A stretch of 47,700 nt of DNA. Origin: Actinomycetota bacterium. GTDB lineage: Bacteria; Actinomycetota; Acidimicrobiia; Acidimicrobiales; Ilumatobacteraceae. Every line of letters starts with the position of its first letter. Position 1 is the first letter of the stretch. Location of the stretch: NCBI GenBank assembly GCA_009711295.1, contig WLST01000007.1, positions 1 through 47,700 of the forward strand. Direction: 5' to 3'. The notes beneath the pieces were generated by a model that saw nothing but the letters and a program-made list of their open reading frames with translations, had not been told where the DNA came from and did not search any database. This document shows positions 17,166-26,133 of the stretch, piece after piece. The position numbers and the translations under genes are program-made.

Positions 17166-17900
17166 TTATTGCACCTCTCGTACAACGGTGTCGGAATGTT
17201 GCCCAACCCACGCGATGCTGCGGCGCAGGAGGCGGCCATGTTGCAGATTATTGAGCGACCTGTGGTCGTGCCCGAGTGAGCTGAAAACGGCGCGCGCCGA
17301 GCCCTGTTCATGTGTCCACATAGAGGCTTGAATACCCTCTGGGCCATCGGACTCTAAAAGAACCTGTGCTTGGGGCCCCACTCCAAGTTCACAGTAACGC
17401 TCATCTTCCACCACAATTTCGCCGAGGTCATGCACGATGGGATGCTGTTGTGGTTCGCGCAGTGTGCTTGCCCAGCGCGCAGCGAATACCTCAACAGCTG
17501 GATGCCACGATGATCCCCAGTTCCAACTACCACCCAAGTACTGCGGCCATTCGGGCCAGTCGGTGAAGCAAATGATGCCGGTGTGCAACACCAGCAACCC
17601 GCCACCTCGCTTCACGTGTGCTGCAATTTCCTCACGCAGTTCTACAGGTGTTGTTCTTGCCCACTGTGCGCGCTGCTCAGAGTTATACCTCTCATCGGTC
17701 ATGGTGAACCAACATGCATACACAGTGACAACATCGAATTGATTTTTTTGCAATGCGTGAATGGCCTTGTCGATGCCATCAACAACCGTGGAATGAACAG
17801 CACCACCGTTCACGGGTTGTGCTGCGAGAACTTTGCTCAGAACTTCAGCGCTATCGGAAAACTCATGCGCCCATCCACCAGTAATGATGAGGTTCTTCAC
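17166..17900 (-). CDS. ThuA-like domain protein
   Basis: A 244-residue protein of the ThuA family (class I glutamine-amidotransferase-like fold): IITGGWAHEF near the start, GGGLLVLHTG in the middle, HPIVHDL and VFSSLGHDHRS near the end. ThuA proteins are linked to sugar (trehalose) or related catabolism, but their reaction is not settled. The start is GTG at 17900, with AGGGA 5 bases upstream. It sits between the AAA+ ATPase (16-base gap) and coxL (41-base gap), so it may be read with either. No signal peptide is visible. The link to the Mo-hydroxylase is by position only. Confidence 0.8.
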   Translation of the reverse strand: MKNLIITGGWAHEFSDSAEVLSKVLAAQPVNGGAVHSTVVDGIDKAIHALQKNQFDVVTVYACWFTMTDERYNSEQRAQWARTTPVELREEIAAHVKRGGGLLVLHTGIICFTDWPEWPQYLGGSWNWGSSWHPAVEVFAARWASTLREPQQHPIVHDLGEIVVEDERYCELGVGPQAQVLLESDGPEGIQASMWTHEQGSARAVFSSLGHDHRSLNNLQHGRLLRRSIAWVGQHSDTVVREVQ

Positions 17901-17916
17901 AAAATTCCCTGGCTAC

Positions 17917-19356
17917 TCACGCTTTGGCTCGATACGTAGCACGTACTCCTGAGGCATCTTTATTCAATCGTTTCGAGAGGTGCAGACCTTCAAGCACAAA
18001 CTCCACACCACTCGCCAAAACTGCCGGCGTTGCATTGGTGCCAACAAATACTTCTACTACCGACTTCAATGCAGGAATGTCGGAAAGTAGCTGAACTAGT
18101 TGTGCCGAGGTGATATCTTCACCGACATGAGCAAGTGTGCCTGACTCGAATGCGGCAAGAATTTCATTGACTTTGTCGATATGCACGGTTGCTGGTGTAG
18201 CAAGTCGTTTATACACCTGCAACACCGCAGCTTTGACGATTTGCTCGAGAATGACGCCTTCACGCCCCTCTTCAAGAGATTCAATTTCCACTTTTCCAGA
18301 AGTTGATGCAGCAAGTGCTTCCAAATCGCTCACGCGTGGCGCAACATTATTTTCACCAGCTCGCAATGCTCGACGCACAGCATTGGCGCACATGATTTCG
18401 TAGTTGCTTACCGATAAACGAACGCTCACACCGCTGCGTTGACTGATGTGATTGCTTTGTCGCGCAAGATGACTAAACGTTGCAATGACTTCTTTCATGA
18501 AGTCGGGAACGACAACCTCTACATTGCCGATGCTTGCTGGCCGAGACTCTTGTTCGATGATGGCAACTTCCGTTGCCACTTCGAGCGGGTAATGCGTGCG
18601 TATTTGACTTCCGAAACGATCTTTCAATGGAGTAATGATGCGTCCGCGGTTTGTGTAGTCATCGGGGTTTGCCGAAGCCACCAACATCACATCGAGTGGA
18701 AGTCGAATTTTGTAGCCACGAATTTGCACATCGCGTTCTTCCAAAACGTTTAACAGACCCACCTGAATACGTTCTGCAAGGTCTGGTAATTCGTTGATGG
18801 CAAAAATTCCGCGATTCGTGCGAGGCACTAACCCGTAATGCAAAGTGAGTTCGTCGCTGAGGTAACGACCCTCTGCAACTTTGATGGGGTCGACTTCACC
18901 AATGAGGTCGGCAATTGATGTGTCGGGTGTGGCAAGTTTTTCACCGAACCGCTCAGAGCGATGCACCCACGCAATAGGGGTCGCTTCACCCAACTGCTCA
19001 ACAAGATCACGCGCATGTCGCGAAACAGGGGCATATGGGTCGTCATTAATTTCGCTGCCCTCAATGATGGGCATCCATTCATCGAGCAGCCCAGTAAGCG
19101 AACGAATGATGCGCGACTTTGCCTGACCACGCTCACCAAGAAACACCACATCGTGGCCGGCAAGCAGCGCGTTTTCTAATTGCGGCATGACAGTGTTTTC
19201 ATACCCCATGACACCAGCAAAAAGTGGTTCACCCGCTGCAATTTTTGCAATGGCATTGCGGCGTAATTCCTCTTTGACTGGACGCGAGATCCAGCCTGAT
19301 GCACGAAGCCCACCTAGCGTGGTGGGTAAATGAGAAGGCGCGACATTGAGGGTCAT
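17917..19356 (-). CDS. Mg-chelatase-subunit-I-like AAA+ ATPase
   Basis: A 479-residue AAA+ protein of the BchI/MoxR superfamily, resembling mycobacterial Rv0958 as I remember it. The P-loop is GERGQAKS (74-81), off the G-x-x-G-x-G-K-S consensus at the glycine before Lys. The Walker B region reads IFAINELPDL, with Asn188 instead of the usual Asp before Glu189. The segment NVLEERDVQIRGY matches the helix-2 insert of this group. ATPases of this type work with a VWA partner to remodel or metallate a client; the matching VWA protein is at 289-2289. Chlorophyll biosynthesis is not implied. The ATG follows TAACGT by 6 bases. It lies 17 bases downstream of sdhB and upstream of ThuA and coxLSM; CoxD/CoxE of CO dehydrogenase loci are an analogous pair. 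Confidence 0.88.
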   Translation of the reverse strand: MTLNVAPSHLPTTLGGLRASGWISRPVKEELRRNAIAKIAAGEPLFAGVMGYENTVMPQLENALLAGHDVVFLGERGQAKSRIIRSLTGLLDEWMPIIEGSEINDDPYAPVSRHARDLVEQLGEATPIAWVHRSERFGEKLATPDTSIADLIGEVDPIKVAEGRYLSDELTLHYGLVPRTNRGIFAINELPDLAERIQVGLLNVLEERDVQIRGYKIRLPLDVMLVASANPDDYTNRGRIITPLKDRFGSQIRTHYPLEVATEVAIIEQESRPASIGNVEVVVPDFMKEVIATFSHLARQSNHISQRSGVSVRLSVSNYEIMCANAVRRALRAGENNVAPRVSDLEALAASTSGKVEIESLEEGREGVILEQIVKAAVLQVYKRLATPATVHIDKVNEILAAFESGTLAHVGEDITSAQLVQLLSDIPALKSVVEVFVGTNATPAVLASGVEFVLEGLHLSKRLNKDASGVRATYRAKA

Positions 19357-19362
19357 AGCCTC

Positions 19363-19368
19363 ACGTTA
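19363..19368 (-). promoter_or_regulatory. -10-like box TAACGT for the AAA+ ATPase
   Basis: TAACGT ends 6 bases before the ATG at 19356, in the 17-base gap after sdhB. It could allow transcription independent of sdhCAB. Confidence 0.4.
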
Positions 19369-19373
19369 GCCCA

Positions 19374-20150
19374 CTAGATTCGGCTAATGAATTTCCTGTT
19401 CTTAAGTTTTGCCTTGCGATAATCGGCATTTGCCAAGGCAATGACATCGATGGAAATCTCTTTTGGACATGCCGCTTCACATTCACCGTGGTTTGTACAT
19501 GAACCGAAATATTCATCCATTTTTTCGATCATTGATTCAGCACGCTTGTAACGCTCTGCTTGCCCCTGCGGGAGCAGGTTGAGGTGCGCAATTTTCGCTG
19601 AAGTAAACAAGTTTGCTGCTCCGTTGGGGCACGCAGCCACACATGCTCCGCAACCAATGCACTCGGCAGAGTCCATTGCGGAATCGGCTACTGGCTTTGG
19701 AATAGGTATGAGGTTGGCGTCGGGAGCACCACCGGTGACGGAGGTGATGAAGCCACCCGACTCGATAATGCGGTCAAATGCAGAACGGTCGACCATGAGG
19801 TCTTTAATGATGGGGAACGCTGCTGCGCGCCATGGCTCAATAACAATTTCAGCTCCGCTTGAGAACTTGCGCATATGCAACTGACATGTAGCAGTGCTGC
19901 GCTCTGGTCCATGTGCTTGACCATTGATCATGAGTGAACATGTTCCGCAAATGCCTTCACGGCAGTCGTGGTCGAAAACAATGGCTTCTTTTCCATCGGT
20001 GATGAGTTGCTCATTGAGATAATCGAGCATTTCGAGAAACGATGCTTCGTCACTGATTTCGTCAACTTTGTATGTTTCGAAATGACCTGTGTCTTTCGGA
20101 CCATTTTGACGCCAAATTTTAAGGATGATGTCCTTGAGATGATTACTCAC
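19374..20150 (-). CDS. sdhB: succinate dehydrogenase iron-sulfur subunit
   Basis: A 258-residue subunit of complex II that carries electrons from SdhA to the membrane cytochrome. Motifs for all three clusters are present: [2Fe-2S] CREGICGTC plus a later Cys, [4Fe-4S] [12 protein letters not shown], and [3Fe-4S] with [12 protein letters not shown]. The start is a GTG at 20150 overlapping the sdhA stop (GTGA); no nearby ATG exists. It is the last gene of sdhC-sdhA-sdhB. Confidence 0.96.
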   Translation of the reverse strand: MSNHLKDIILKIWRQNGPKDTGHFETYKVDEISDEASFLEMLDYLNEQLITDGKEAIVFDHDCREGICGTCSLMINGQAHGPERSTATCQLHMRKFSSGAEIVIEPWRAAAFPIIKDLMVDRSAFDRIIESGGFITSVTGGAPDANLIPIPKPVADSAMDSAECIGCGACVAACPNGAANLFTSAKIAHLNLLPQGQAERYKRAESMIEKMDEYFGSCTNHGECEAACPKEISIDVIALANADYRKAKLKNRKFISRI

Positions 20151-22069
20151 TTGTAGCTCCGTGTTGCGAGGTGGACATTTTCAAATTCAAGTTCTTCAAT
20201 ATTGCGTTTTGCGGTCATCGGGTCGCCCGACCATTCCCAGGCAGCTACGTGACAGAACTTGTCGTCGTCACGCAATGCTTCGCCTTCTTCTGTTTGGTAT
20301 TCCGCGCGGAAGTGACCGCCGCAACTTTCTTGGCGCTCGAGTGCATCGCGGCACATCAACATTCCGAGTTGGAAGAAGTCGTCGACGCGACCTGCTTTTT
20401 CTAATGTTTGGTTGAGGCTTTCACCATTACCTGTAACACGAAGATCTTTTTTGAACTCGTCGTACAAGGCAGGAAGTTCCGACAGGGCTTTTTCGAGACC
20501 TTGTTCGGTGCGCTCCATTCCGCAGTAGTCCCAAATAATTTTTCCTACTTCACGATGGAACCAATCGGGTGAACGTGTTCCACCAATATTGAGATAACCA
20601 GTGAATCGTTCACGTGCTGCCAATTCAGCAGCTTTAAATTCAGGATGATCAACACTCGGGATTGCCTTGTTCAACATTGGAGCCAAGTAGTTGCCAATGG
20701 TGTACGGCAACACGAAGTAACCGTCGGCGAGACCTTGCATGAGAGCAGAAGCTCCGAGTCGGTTTGCGCCATGGTCGGAGAAGTTTGCTTCGCCAGCTGC
20801 ATACAAACCAGGAATGCTGGTCATGAGTTCGTAGTCAACCCACAAACCGCCCATGGTGTAATGCGACGCCGGGTACATGCGCATTGGCATGTCGTAAGGG
20901 TTCTCTCCGGCAATGCGCTCGTACATGTCGAAAAGGTTGCCGTAGCGCTCTTTCACAACATCTTTGCCTAAACGCGCAATTGCATCGGCAAAGTCGAGGT
21001 ACACACCATTTTTCAAAGGACCAACACCTAGACCCTTGTCTACTGCGCGCTTTGCTGCTCGTGATGAAATATCTCGTGGTGCGAGGTTTCCATACGATGG
21101 GTACAAACGCTCGAGGTAGTAGTCGCGATCTTCTTCAGGAATGTCGGCTGCGCTGCGCTTCTCGTCTTGGTTCTTTGGAACCCATACCCGGCCATCGTTA
21201 CGGAGCGACTCTGACATGAGTGTGAGCTTCGATTGAAACTCATCGCTTTGAGGAATGCACGTTGGGTGAATTTGCGTGTAGCAAGGGTTCGCAAAATATG
21301 CGCCCTTGCGATGTGCGCGCCAAGCCGCAGTGACGTTGCACGACATTGCATTTGTTGACAAGAAGAATGCGTTTCCGTATCCACCGGTTGCCAACACCAC
21401 AGCGTGTGCTGCGTGAGAAGTAACTTCACCAGTGATCAAGTCGCGCACAACGATTCCTGCCGCACGACCTTCCACTGTGACTACATCAACTAATTCGCTG
21501 CGGTTGAACAGGCGCACGCCGCCCAAACCCACTTGGCGAGCAAGTTGCTGGTATGCGCCTAACAACAATTGCTGACCAGTCTGGCCGCGAGCATAGAAAG
21601 TTCTACTTACTTGAGCGCCACCAAAGGAACGGTTATCGAGAAGGCCGCCGTATTCACGAGCAAAGGGAACGCCTTGGGCGACCATCTGATCGATGATGTT
21701 GACAGAAACTTCAGCCAAGCGATGCACGTTTGCTTCGCGTGCACGGAAGTCTCCACCTTTAATGGTGTCGTGAAACAAGCGATGAACGCTGTCGCCGTCA
21801 CCTTGATAGTTCTTGGCAGCGTTAATGCCGCCTTGCGCTGCAATGGAGTGCGCACGACGAGGTGAGTCGTGAAAAGTAAATGCATCTACTTGGTAGCCGA
21901 GTTCCGCAAGCGTTGCTGCAGCAGAGGCTCCGGCAAGTCCGGTTCCCACCACAATTACTTTGAATTTGCGCTTGTTGTTGGGGTTCACCAACTTCACATC
22001 TTCTTTGTACGAGGACCACTTATCGCCTAGTGGGCCAGCAGGGATTTTTGAGTTCAATTGTGTGCTCAT
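20147..22069 (-). CDS. sdhA: succinate dehydrogenase/fumarate reductase flavoprotein subunit
   Basis: A 640-residue catalytic subunit that oxidises succinate to fumarate. Rossmann motif [11 protein letters not shown], the His of [11 protein letters not shown] for covalent FAD, the [12 protein letters not shown] substrate region, and the helical C-terminal domain with [14 protein letters not shown]. The sequence ([18 protein letters not shown]) fits the non-proteobacterial complex II type that goes with a single large cytochrome b subunit. ATG 22069 has AAGGA 6 bases upstream. It is co-translated with sdhB (4-base overlap) and lies 24 bases after sdhC. Confidence 0.96.
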   Translation of the reverse strand: MSTQLNSKIPAGPLGDKWSSYKEDVKLVNPNNKRKFKVIVVGTGLAGASAAATLAELGYQVDAFTFHDSPRRAHSIAAQGGINAAKNYQGDGDSVHRLFHDTIKGGDFRAREANVHRLAEVSVNIIDQMVAQGVPFAREYGGLLDNRSFGGAQVSRTFYARGQTGQQLLLGAYQQLARQVGLGGVRLFNRSELVDVVTVEGRAAGIVVRDLITGEVTSHAAHAVVLATGGYGNAFFLSTNAMSCNVTAAWRAHRKGAYFANPCYTQIHPTCIPQSDEFQSKLTLMSESLRNDGRVWVPKNQDEKRSAADIPEEDRDYYLERLYPSYGNLAPRDISSRAAKRAVDKGLGVGPLKNGVYLDFADAIARLGKDVVKERYGNLFDMYERIAGENPYDMPMRMYPASHYTMGGLWVDYELMTSIPGLYAAGEANFSDHGANRLGASALMQGLADGYFVLPYTIGNYLAPMLNKAIPSVDHPEFKAAELAARERFTGYLNIGGTRSPDWFHREVGKIIWDYCGMERTEQGLEKALSELPALYDEFKKDLRVTGNGESLNQTLEKAGRVDDFFQLGMLMCRDALERQESCGGHFRAEYQTEEGEALRDDDKFCHVAAWEWSGDPMTAKRNIEELEFENVHLATRSYK

Positions 22070-22093
22070 GATTTTTCCTTATGTCCTGCTCTC

Positions 22094-22858
22094 TCAGCCG
22101 CCCACGATGCCGGCAAGCACCGCAACGGGGAATGAAACGTTTCCTACAACAACAATGGTTGCGATTCCTGCTGCAATGGAACGTCGCCATTCATTGAAGC
22201 GTGGGTTACTCCAGCCCATCGACTGGAAAAGGCTCCATACTCCGTGAAAGAGATGGATGCCCAACATGATGTTGGCCAAAATATAAAACAACGCAACTGG
22301 CCAGCGATCAAAACTGCGCACCACGTTGTCGTAAACATCGGCCTTAATGAACTCTCCGTCAGCTCCGACGGTATTGACCACACCCCATGTGAGATCGAGC
22401 AAGTGCCATATAACAAACAACAGCACCGTGACACCGGTGTAGCGCATGGAACGACTTGCAAAACTTGCCACTTGGTAGTCGCGCTCACTTTGATACTTCA
22501 CTGGGCGCGCCTTGTGATTCAACTGCGTCAATGAATAGGCGGCATGAATGTGCAATGCCACCATGGTGAGGAGTCCGCCGCGCAAGAGCCACAGCACCAC
22601 GCCATGAGGCGCGATGGGATACAACAATTCTTTGAGGAACTCTGCGTAATGGTCGAGGTCTCCTTGACCTAGGTACATCTTCAGGTTTCCGATCATGTGG
22701 AAGACCACAAAACCAATGAGACCAATTCCGGTGAGCGCCATCACGTACTTCTTGCCCACAGCCGTGCTGTAGAGGTCGAGCAAGAATGGACGACGCTTCT
22801 TTTTCGCTACAGCGGTGCCCGTCACGGGTCCACGCTGTGATTCGAGTACTTGTGCCAT
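22094..22858 (-). CDS. sdhC: succinate dehydrogenase cytochrome b subunit (single five-helix anchor)
   Basis: A 254-residue membrane anchor with five predicted transmembrane helices, the layout of Bacillus/Wolinella-type (type B) complex II with two hemes and no separate SdhD. His residues in helices 1-4 (FHMIGN, LHIHAAY, WHLLDL, IHLFHGVW) are candidate axial ligands. I start at MAQVLESQRG (ATG 22858), preceded by AAAGG; the track's 48 extra residues have no family character. It heads sdhCAB and is divergent from the pyrophosphatase gene across a 263-base gap containing a perfect palindrome. Confidence 0.92.
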   Translation of the reverse strand: MAQVLESQRGPVTGTAVAKKKRRPFLLDLYSTAVGKKYVMALTGIGLIGFVVFHMIGNLKMYLGQGDLDHYAEFLKELLYPIAPHGVVLWLLRGGLLTMVALHIHAAYSLTQLNHKARPVKYQSERDYQVASFASRSMRYTGVTVLLFVIWHLLDLTWGVVNTVGADGEFIKADVYDNVVRSFDRWPVALFYILANIMLGIHLFHGVWSLFQSMGWSNPRFNEWRRSIAAGIATIVVVGNVSFPVAVLAGIVGG

Positions 22859-22982
22859 CGAAGGGTGCCTTTCAAAAAAACTCGCCCGGAAAGCCGAGAA
22901 GAGCCATTGCGTTGAAAACGGTAGCCCCCACGGCCCGTCCAAGTGAACTTCTTCAAAAAGGGCGACACAATTCACGCTCTCC

Positions 22983-23002
22983 TTGTTACCGATGAGTAAC
23001 AA
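22983..23002. promoter_or_regulatory. perfect inverted repeat TTGTTAC-N6-GTAACAA, candidate operator
   Basis: TTGTTAC (22983-22989) and GTAACAA (22996-23002) are exact reverse complements around the spacer CGATGA. Size and symmetry suit a dimeric helix-turn-helix regulator. It is about 125 bases upstream of sdhC and 120 upstream of the pyrophosphatase GTG. The half-site differs from CRP (TGTGA) and from the Rex operator as I remember it (TTGTGAA), so the regulator cannot be named. Confidence 0.55.
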
Positions 23003-23107
23003 AAGCGGGCTGTTTTGTGACCATATTCGCCCTGAGGTGGGTGAGTTACCTACACTCTCAAGGTCGGAAACAAACCCTGGGGAAGGTTCGCCTTACCCCT
23101 CCATATG

Positions 23108-23112
23108 AAAGG
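23108..23112 (+). promoter_or_regulatory. ribosome binding site AAAGG for the H+-pyrophosphatase GTG start
   Basis: AAAGG lies 9 bases before the GTG at 23122. This supports VTGLLASEGG as the N-terminus instead of the 35 extra codons in the ORF track. Confidence 0.55.
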
Positions 23113-23121
23113 TCACCACAC

Positions 23122-25491
23122 GTGACAGGACTTCTCGCATCTGAAGGCGGTTGGCAGGATTTCACACTGCAAGGCGGAGAGTGGCTCATTTTGCTTCTCT
23201 CAGCATTGTCGGCGTTACTTGCTATTGCTGTTGGTTTTTACCTCATGAAATCGGTTCTCGCCGAAGACGAAGGTACGCCAAAAATGAAAGAAATCGCTTT
23301 GGCGATTCAAGAAGGCGCATGGGCATACCTCAAGCGTCAGTTTCGTACCATCGCAATCATCCTTGTTCCTGTTGCCATCGTGGTGTTTCTCACCTCGGCA
23401 TCAATTGAGAATGCAGACGGTGTCGAAAAACTGAGCTACATGGCCTCAGGAACATTCCGCACTATTGCGTTTATTCTTGGATGTTTTGCATCTGGTCTGA
23501 CTGGCTACATCGGTATGACCTTGGCAACTCGCGGCAACGTGCGCACAGCCGCTGCTGCATTAACTGGCTCCATGCCAAAAGCACTGAAAATTGCTTTCCG
23601 CACTGGCGGTATTGCAGGAATGTTCACCGTTGGTCTTGGCCTTCTTGGTGCAACACTCATCATTGCAGTGTTCCAAAACACATCATCAGCAATGCTCATC
23701 GGCTTTGGTTTTGGTGGATCACTCCTCGCACTCTTTTTGCGCGTAGGTGGCGGAATCTTCACTAAGGCTGCCGACGTAGGTGCAGACCTCGTGGGCAAAG
23801 TTGAAGCAGGCATTCCTGAAGACGACCCACGTAACCCAGCCACAATTGCCGACAACGTTGGTGACAACGTAGGTGACTGTGCTGGTATGGCTGCCGACCT
23901 GTTCGAGAGCTATGAAGTAACACTTGTTGCATCAATCATCTTGGGTGTTGCAGCATTCAAGTCGGTTGACATGAACCCAGCGCTCGGATTGGTCTTCCCA
24001 CTCGCCGCTCGCGCTATTGGTGTAATTGCATCAATCGCCGGCATCTTTGCCGTCAAGGCAAAAGAAGGCGAAACCAATGCATTGAAGCCCATCAACCGTG
24101 GATTCCTTACCGCAGGCATCATCACCGTTATCGGAACACTTCTCCTCGCTCTTGGGTATGTAGGTAACGACTCAACAGTGATGTCCAACGTTGGTTGGCG
24201 CGTCTTTGGTGCTGTACTTATCGGACTCATCCTTGCTCAAGCAGTAAGTCGTCTCACCGAGTACTACACCGGCACCGAATACGGTCCCGTTCAAGAAATT
24301 GCCGAGGCAACCCAAACTGGCCCTGCAACTGTTGTTCTCGCAGGAACTGCTTCAGGCCTCGAGTCTTCGGTATATGCAGTAGTTGCAATTGCTCTTTCAC
24401 TTGCTGGAACATTGATGCTCGGCGGCGGCAACTTGCAGTTCTCGCTTTACCTTGTTGCTTTGTGCGGCATGGGAATGCTCGCGACCACTGGTGTCATCGT
24501 TTCGGAAGATACGTTTGGACCTGTTTCAGACAATGCCGCAGGTATTGCTGAAATGAGCGGCGAGTTCCATGGTGAGCCAGAGCGCATCATGGTGAGCCTC
24601 GACGCAGTTGGTAACACTACAAAAGCTGTAACAAAGGGCTTTGCAATTGGCTCAGCCGTTATTGCAGCCGTGGCTCTGTTTGCTTCGTACATCGAAACCA
24701 TTGCTGGTGAACTTGGACTTCGTTACAGCGAAGGAAACCTCGCGCTGTACGGCAAGACCACTGATTTCATTGGCAAGCGACTTGAAGGCAGCGATGTTTT
24801 CAAAGCCATTGAAACGCAAATCAACGTTGCCGACGTGAAGACCTTTATTGGTCTCCTCATTGGTGGCTCGGTTGCATTCCTCTTCTCTGCACTTGCTATT
24901 CGCGCCGTTGGCCGTACTGCTGGTGTTGTTGTACAAGAAGTGCGTAACCAGTTTGCAGACGGTGGCATTATGGCCGGAACCAAGAAGCCCGACTACGGCC
25001 CAGTTATTGACATCTGTACAGCAGCATCTTTGCGTGAGCTCACCACTCCTGCACTTCTTGCAGTACTCACACCAGTCATCGTTGGATTCGGTATCAACTA
25101 CACCGCTCTTGGTGCATTCCTTGCAGCAGTAATTGTGACTGGCCAACTCATGGCGAACTACCTCAGCAACGCTGGTGGTGCATGGGACAATGCCAAGAAG
25201 TACATCGAAGACGGACACCATGGTGGCAAGGGCAGCGATGCTCACAAGGCCGCAGTTATTGGTGACACCGTTGGTGACCCATTCAAAGACACGGCTGGTC
25301 CTGCATTGAACCCGCTCATCAAAGTAATGAACTTGGTATCACTCCTCGTTTTGCCAGCTGTTATTAGCTTGCGCGACAACGATGGTGCACGGTTTGCTAT
25401 TGCCGGCGCCGCACTTGTGGTCTTGATTGGCGCACTCGCCTTCTCAAGTCGCAAAGCACCAGCACTTGCTAGCTCATCTGTAGCTAAGTAA
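23122..25491 (+). CDS. hppA: membrane proton-pumping inorganic pyrophosphatase, K+-independent type
   Basis: About 789 residues with roughly 16 membrane helices. It couples hydrolysis of cytoplasmic pyrophosphate to proton export. Substrate motifs: DVGADLVGKVE, DNVGDNVGDCAG and the C-terminal GDTVGDPFKDTAGPALN. The subtype-defining motif is GNTTKA with Lys501 and a Thr three residues on, the K+-independent signature (K+-dependent enzymes have Ala there). I choose the GTG at 23122 by its ribosome binding site and because the N-terminus then begins shortly before the first helix; the track start is 35 codons earlier. It recovers energy from pyrophosphate made by the window's acyl-CoA ligases and other biosynthesis. 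It is divergent from sdhCAB, suggesting shared control. Confidence 0.94.
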   Translation: MTGLLASEGGWQDFTLQGGEWLILLLSALSALLAIAVGFYLMKSVLAEDEGTPKMKEIALAIQEGAWAYLKRQFRTIAIILVPVAIVVFLTSASIENADGVEKLSYMASGTFRTIAFILGCFASGLTGYIGMTLATRGNVRTAAAALTGSMPKALKIAFRTGGIAGMFTVGLGLLGATLIIAVFQNTSSAMLIGFGFGGSLLALFLRVGGGIFTKAADVGADLVGKVEAGIPEDDPRNPATIADNVGDNVGDCAGMAADLFESYEVTLVASIILGVAAFKSVDMNPALGLVFPLAARAIGVIASIAGIFAVKAKEGETNALKPINRGFLTAGIITVIGTLLLALGYVGNDSTVMSNVGWRVFGAVLIGLILAQAVSRLTEYYTGTEYGPVQEIAEATQTGPATVVLAGTASGLESSVYAVVAIALSLAGTLMLGGGNLQFSLYLVALCGMGMLATTGVIVSEDTFGPVSDNAAGIAEMSGEFHGEPERIMVSLDAVGNTTKAVTKGFAIGSAVIAAVALFASYIETIAGELGLRYSEGNLALYGKTTDFIGKRLEGSDVFKAIETQINVADVKTFIGLLIGGSVAFLFSALAIRAVGRTAGVVVQEVRNQFADGGIMAGTKKPDYGPVIDICTAASLRELTTPALLAVLTPVIVGFGINYTALGAFLAAVIVTGQLMANYLSNAGGAWDNAKKYIEDGHHGGKGSDAHKAAVIGDTVGDPFKDTAGPALNPLIKVMNLVSLLVLPAVISLRDNDGARFAIAGAALVVLIGALAFSSRKAPALASSSVAK

Positions 25492-25510
25492 TTCCGAACT
25501 ACGCAACACC

Positions 25511-26128
25511 ATGCTCGCCCTCTTCAACATTCAAAACTGGTTGGAGAGCGGCGGGCTGGTATTGCTCGGAGCAATTGTTTTTGCAGAGTCTGGTCTGCTC
25601 GTCGGATTCTTTTTACCCGGTGACTCCCTCTTATTTATTTCGGGGTTCTTGTCGTCAAGCGCAGGAAGCAACGTTCTTCCGCCACTCCCCCTCGTTGCTC
25701 TCGTCACCATGGTGTGCGCCATTGCAGGCGACCAAGTTGGATATTGGTTTGGACATCGTGTGGGGCCGGCAATATTCGACCGTCCCAAATCGCGCGTCTT
25801 TAATCCTAAAAATGTAGAAAAAGCCCACGCCTTTTTAGAAAAGTACGGCGCCAAAACCATCGTCCTCGCGCGCTTTGTTCCCGTAGTACGCACCTTCGCT
25901 CCCATTGTCGCCGGCGTCGGAAAAATGAACTACCGCACATTCGTTCTCTACAACATCATCGGCGGAATTGTTTGGGGTGGAGGCGTCACCACTCTTGGTT
26001 ATTTCCTCGGCGAAGTGGACTTCGTTAAAGAGAACATTGAAATAGCCAGCCTCGCCATTGTGGTGCTTTCTATTGCTCCTATTGCCATCGAATTCATTCG
26101 CCACCGGCGCCCTGCACACCAAAAGTAA
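25511..26128 (+). CDS. DedA-family membrane protein
   Basis: A 205-residue polytopic membrane protein. DedA signature features: AESGLLVGFFLPGDSLL with the conserved Glu and G-x-x-x-PG-D/E, then ARFVPVVRTFAPIVAGVGKM. Members are lipid flippases or scramblases tied to undecaprenyl-phosphate or phospholipid recycling and membrane potential. It follows the pyrophosphatase gene by 19 bases and precedes an SCP2-like gene by 5, so the three likely share a transcript; proton coupling in DedA proteins makes the pairing plausible. Confidence 0.9.
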   Translation: MLALFNIQNWLESGGLVLLGAIVFAESGLLVGFFLPGDSLLFISGFLSSSAGSNVLPPLPLVALVTMVCAIAGDQVGYWFGHRVGPAIFDRPKSRVFNPKNVEKAHAFLEKYGAKTIVLARFVPVVRTFAPIVAGVGKMNYRTFVLYNIIGGIVWGGGVTTLGYFLGEVDFVKENIEIASLAIVVLSIAPIAIEFIRHRRPAHQK

Positions 26129-26133
26129 GGCAT

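Larger units (their letters stand above)
22859..23121. promoter_or_regulatory. divergent control region between sdhCAB and the H+-pyrophosphatase gene
   Basis: At 263 bases this is by far the longest gap between genes in the window. It holds the leaders and promoters of both units. The clearest element is the perfect 20-base palindrome at 22983-23002. A TACACT hexamer near 23051-23056 may be a -10 box for the pyrophosphatase gene, leaving a leader of about 60 bases. No riboswitch family was recognised. Confidence 0.55.

Noticed and set aside
17917-19356. bacteriochlorophyll Mg-chelatase
   Set aside because: No other pigment genes are present, the P-loop and Walker B deviate, and the family resemblance is to the mycobacterial Rv0958 type.
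24652-25245. 197-residue minus-strand ORF
   Set aside because: Antisense to the pyrophosphatase gene, Asn/Cys/Ser-rich, no motif.
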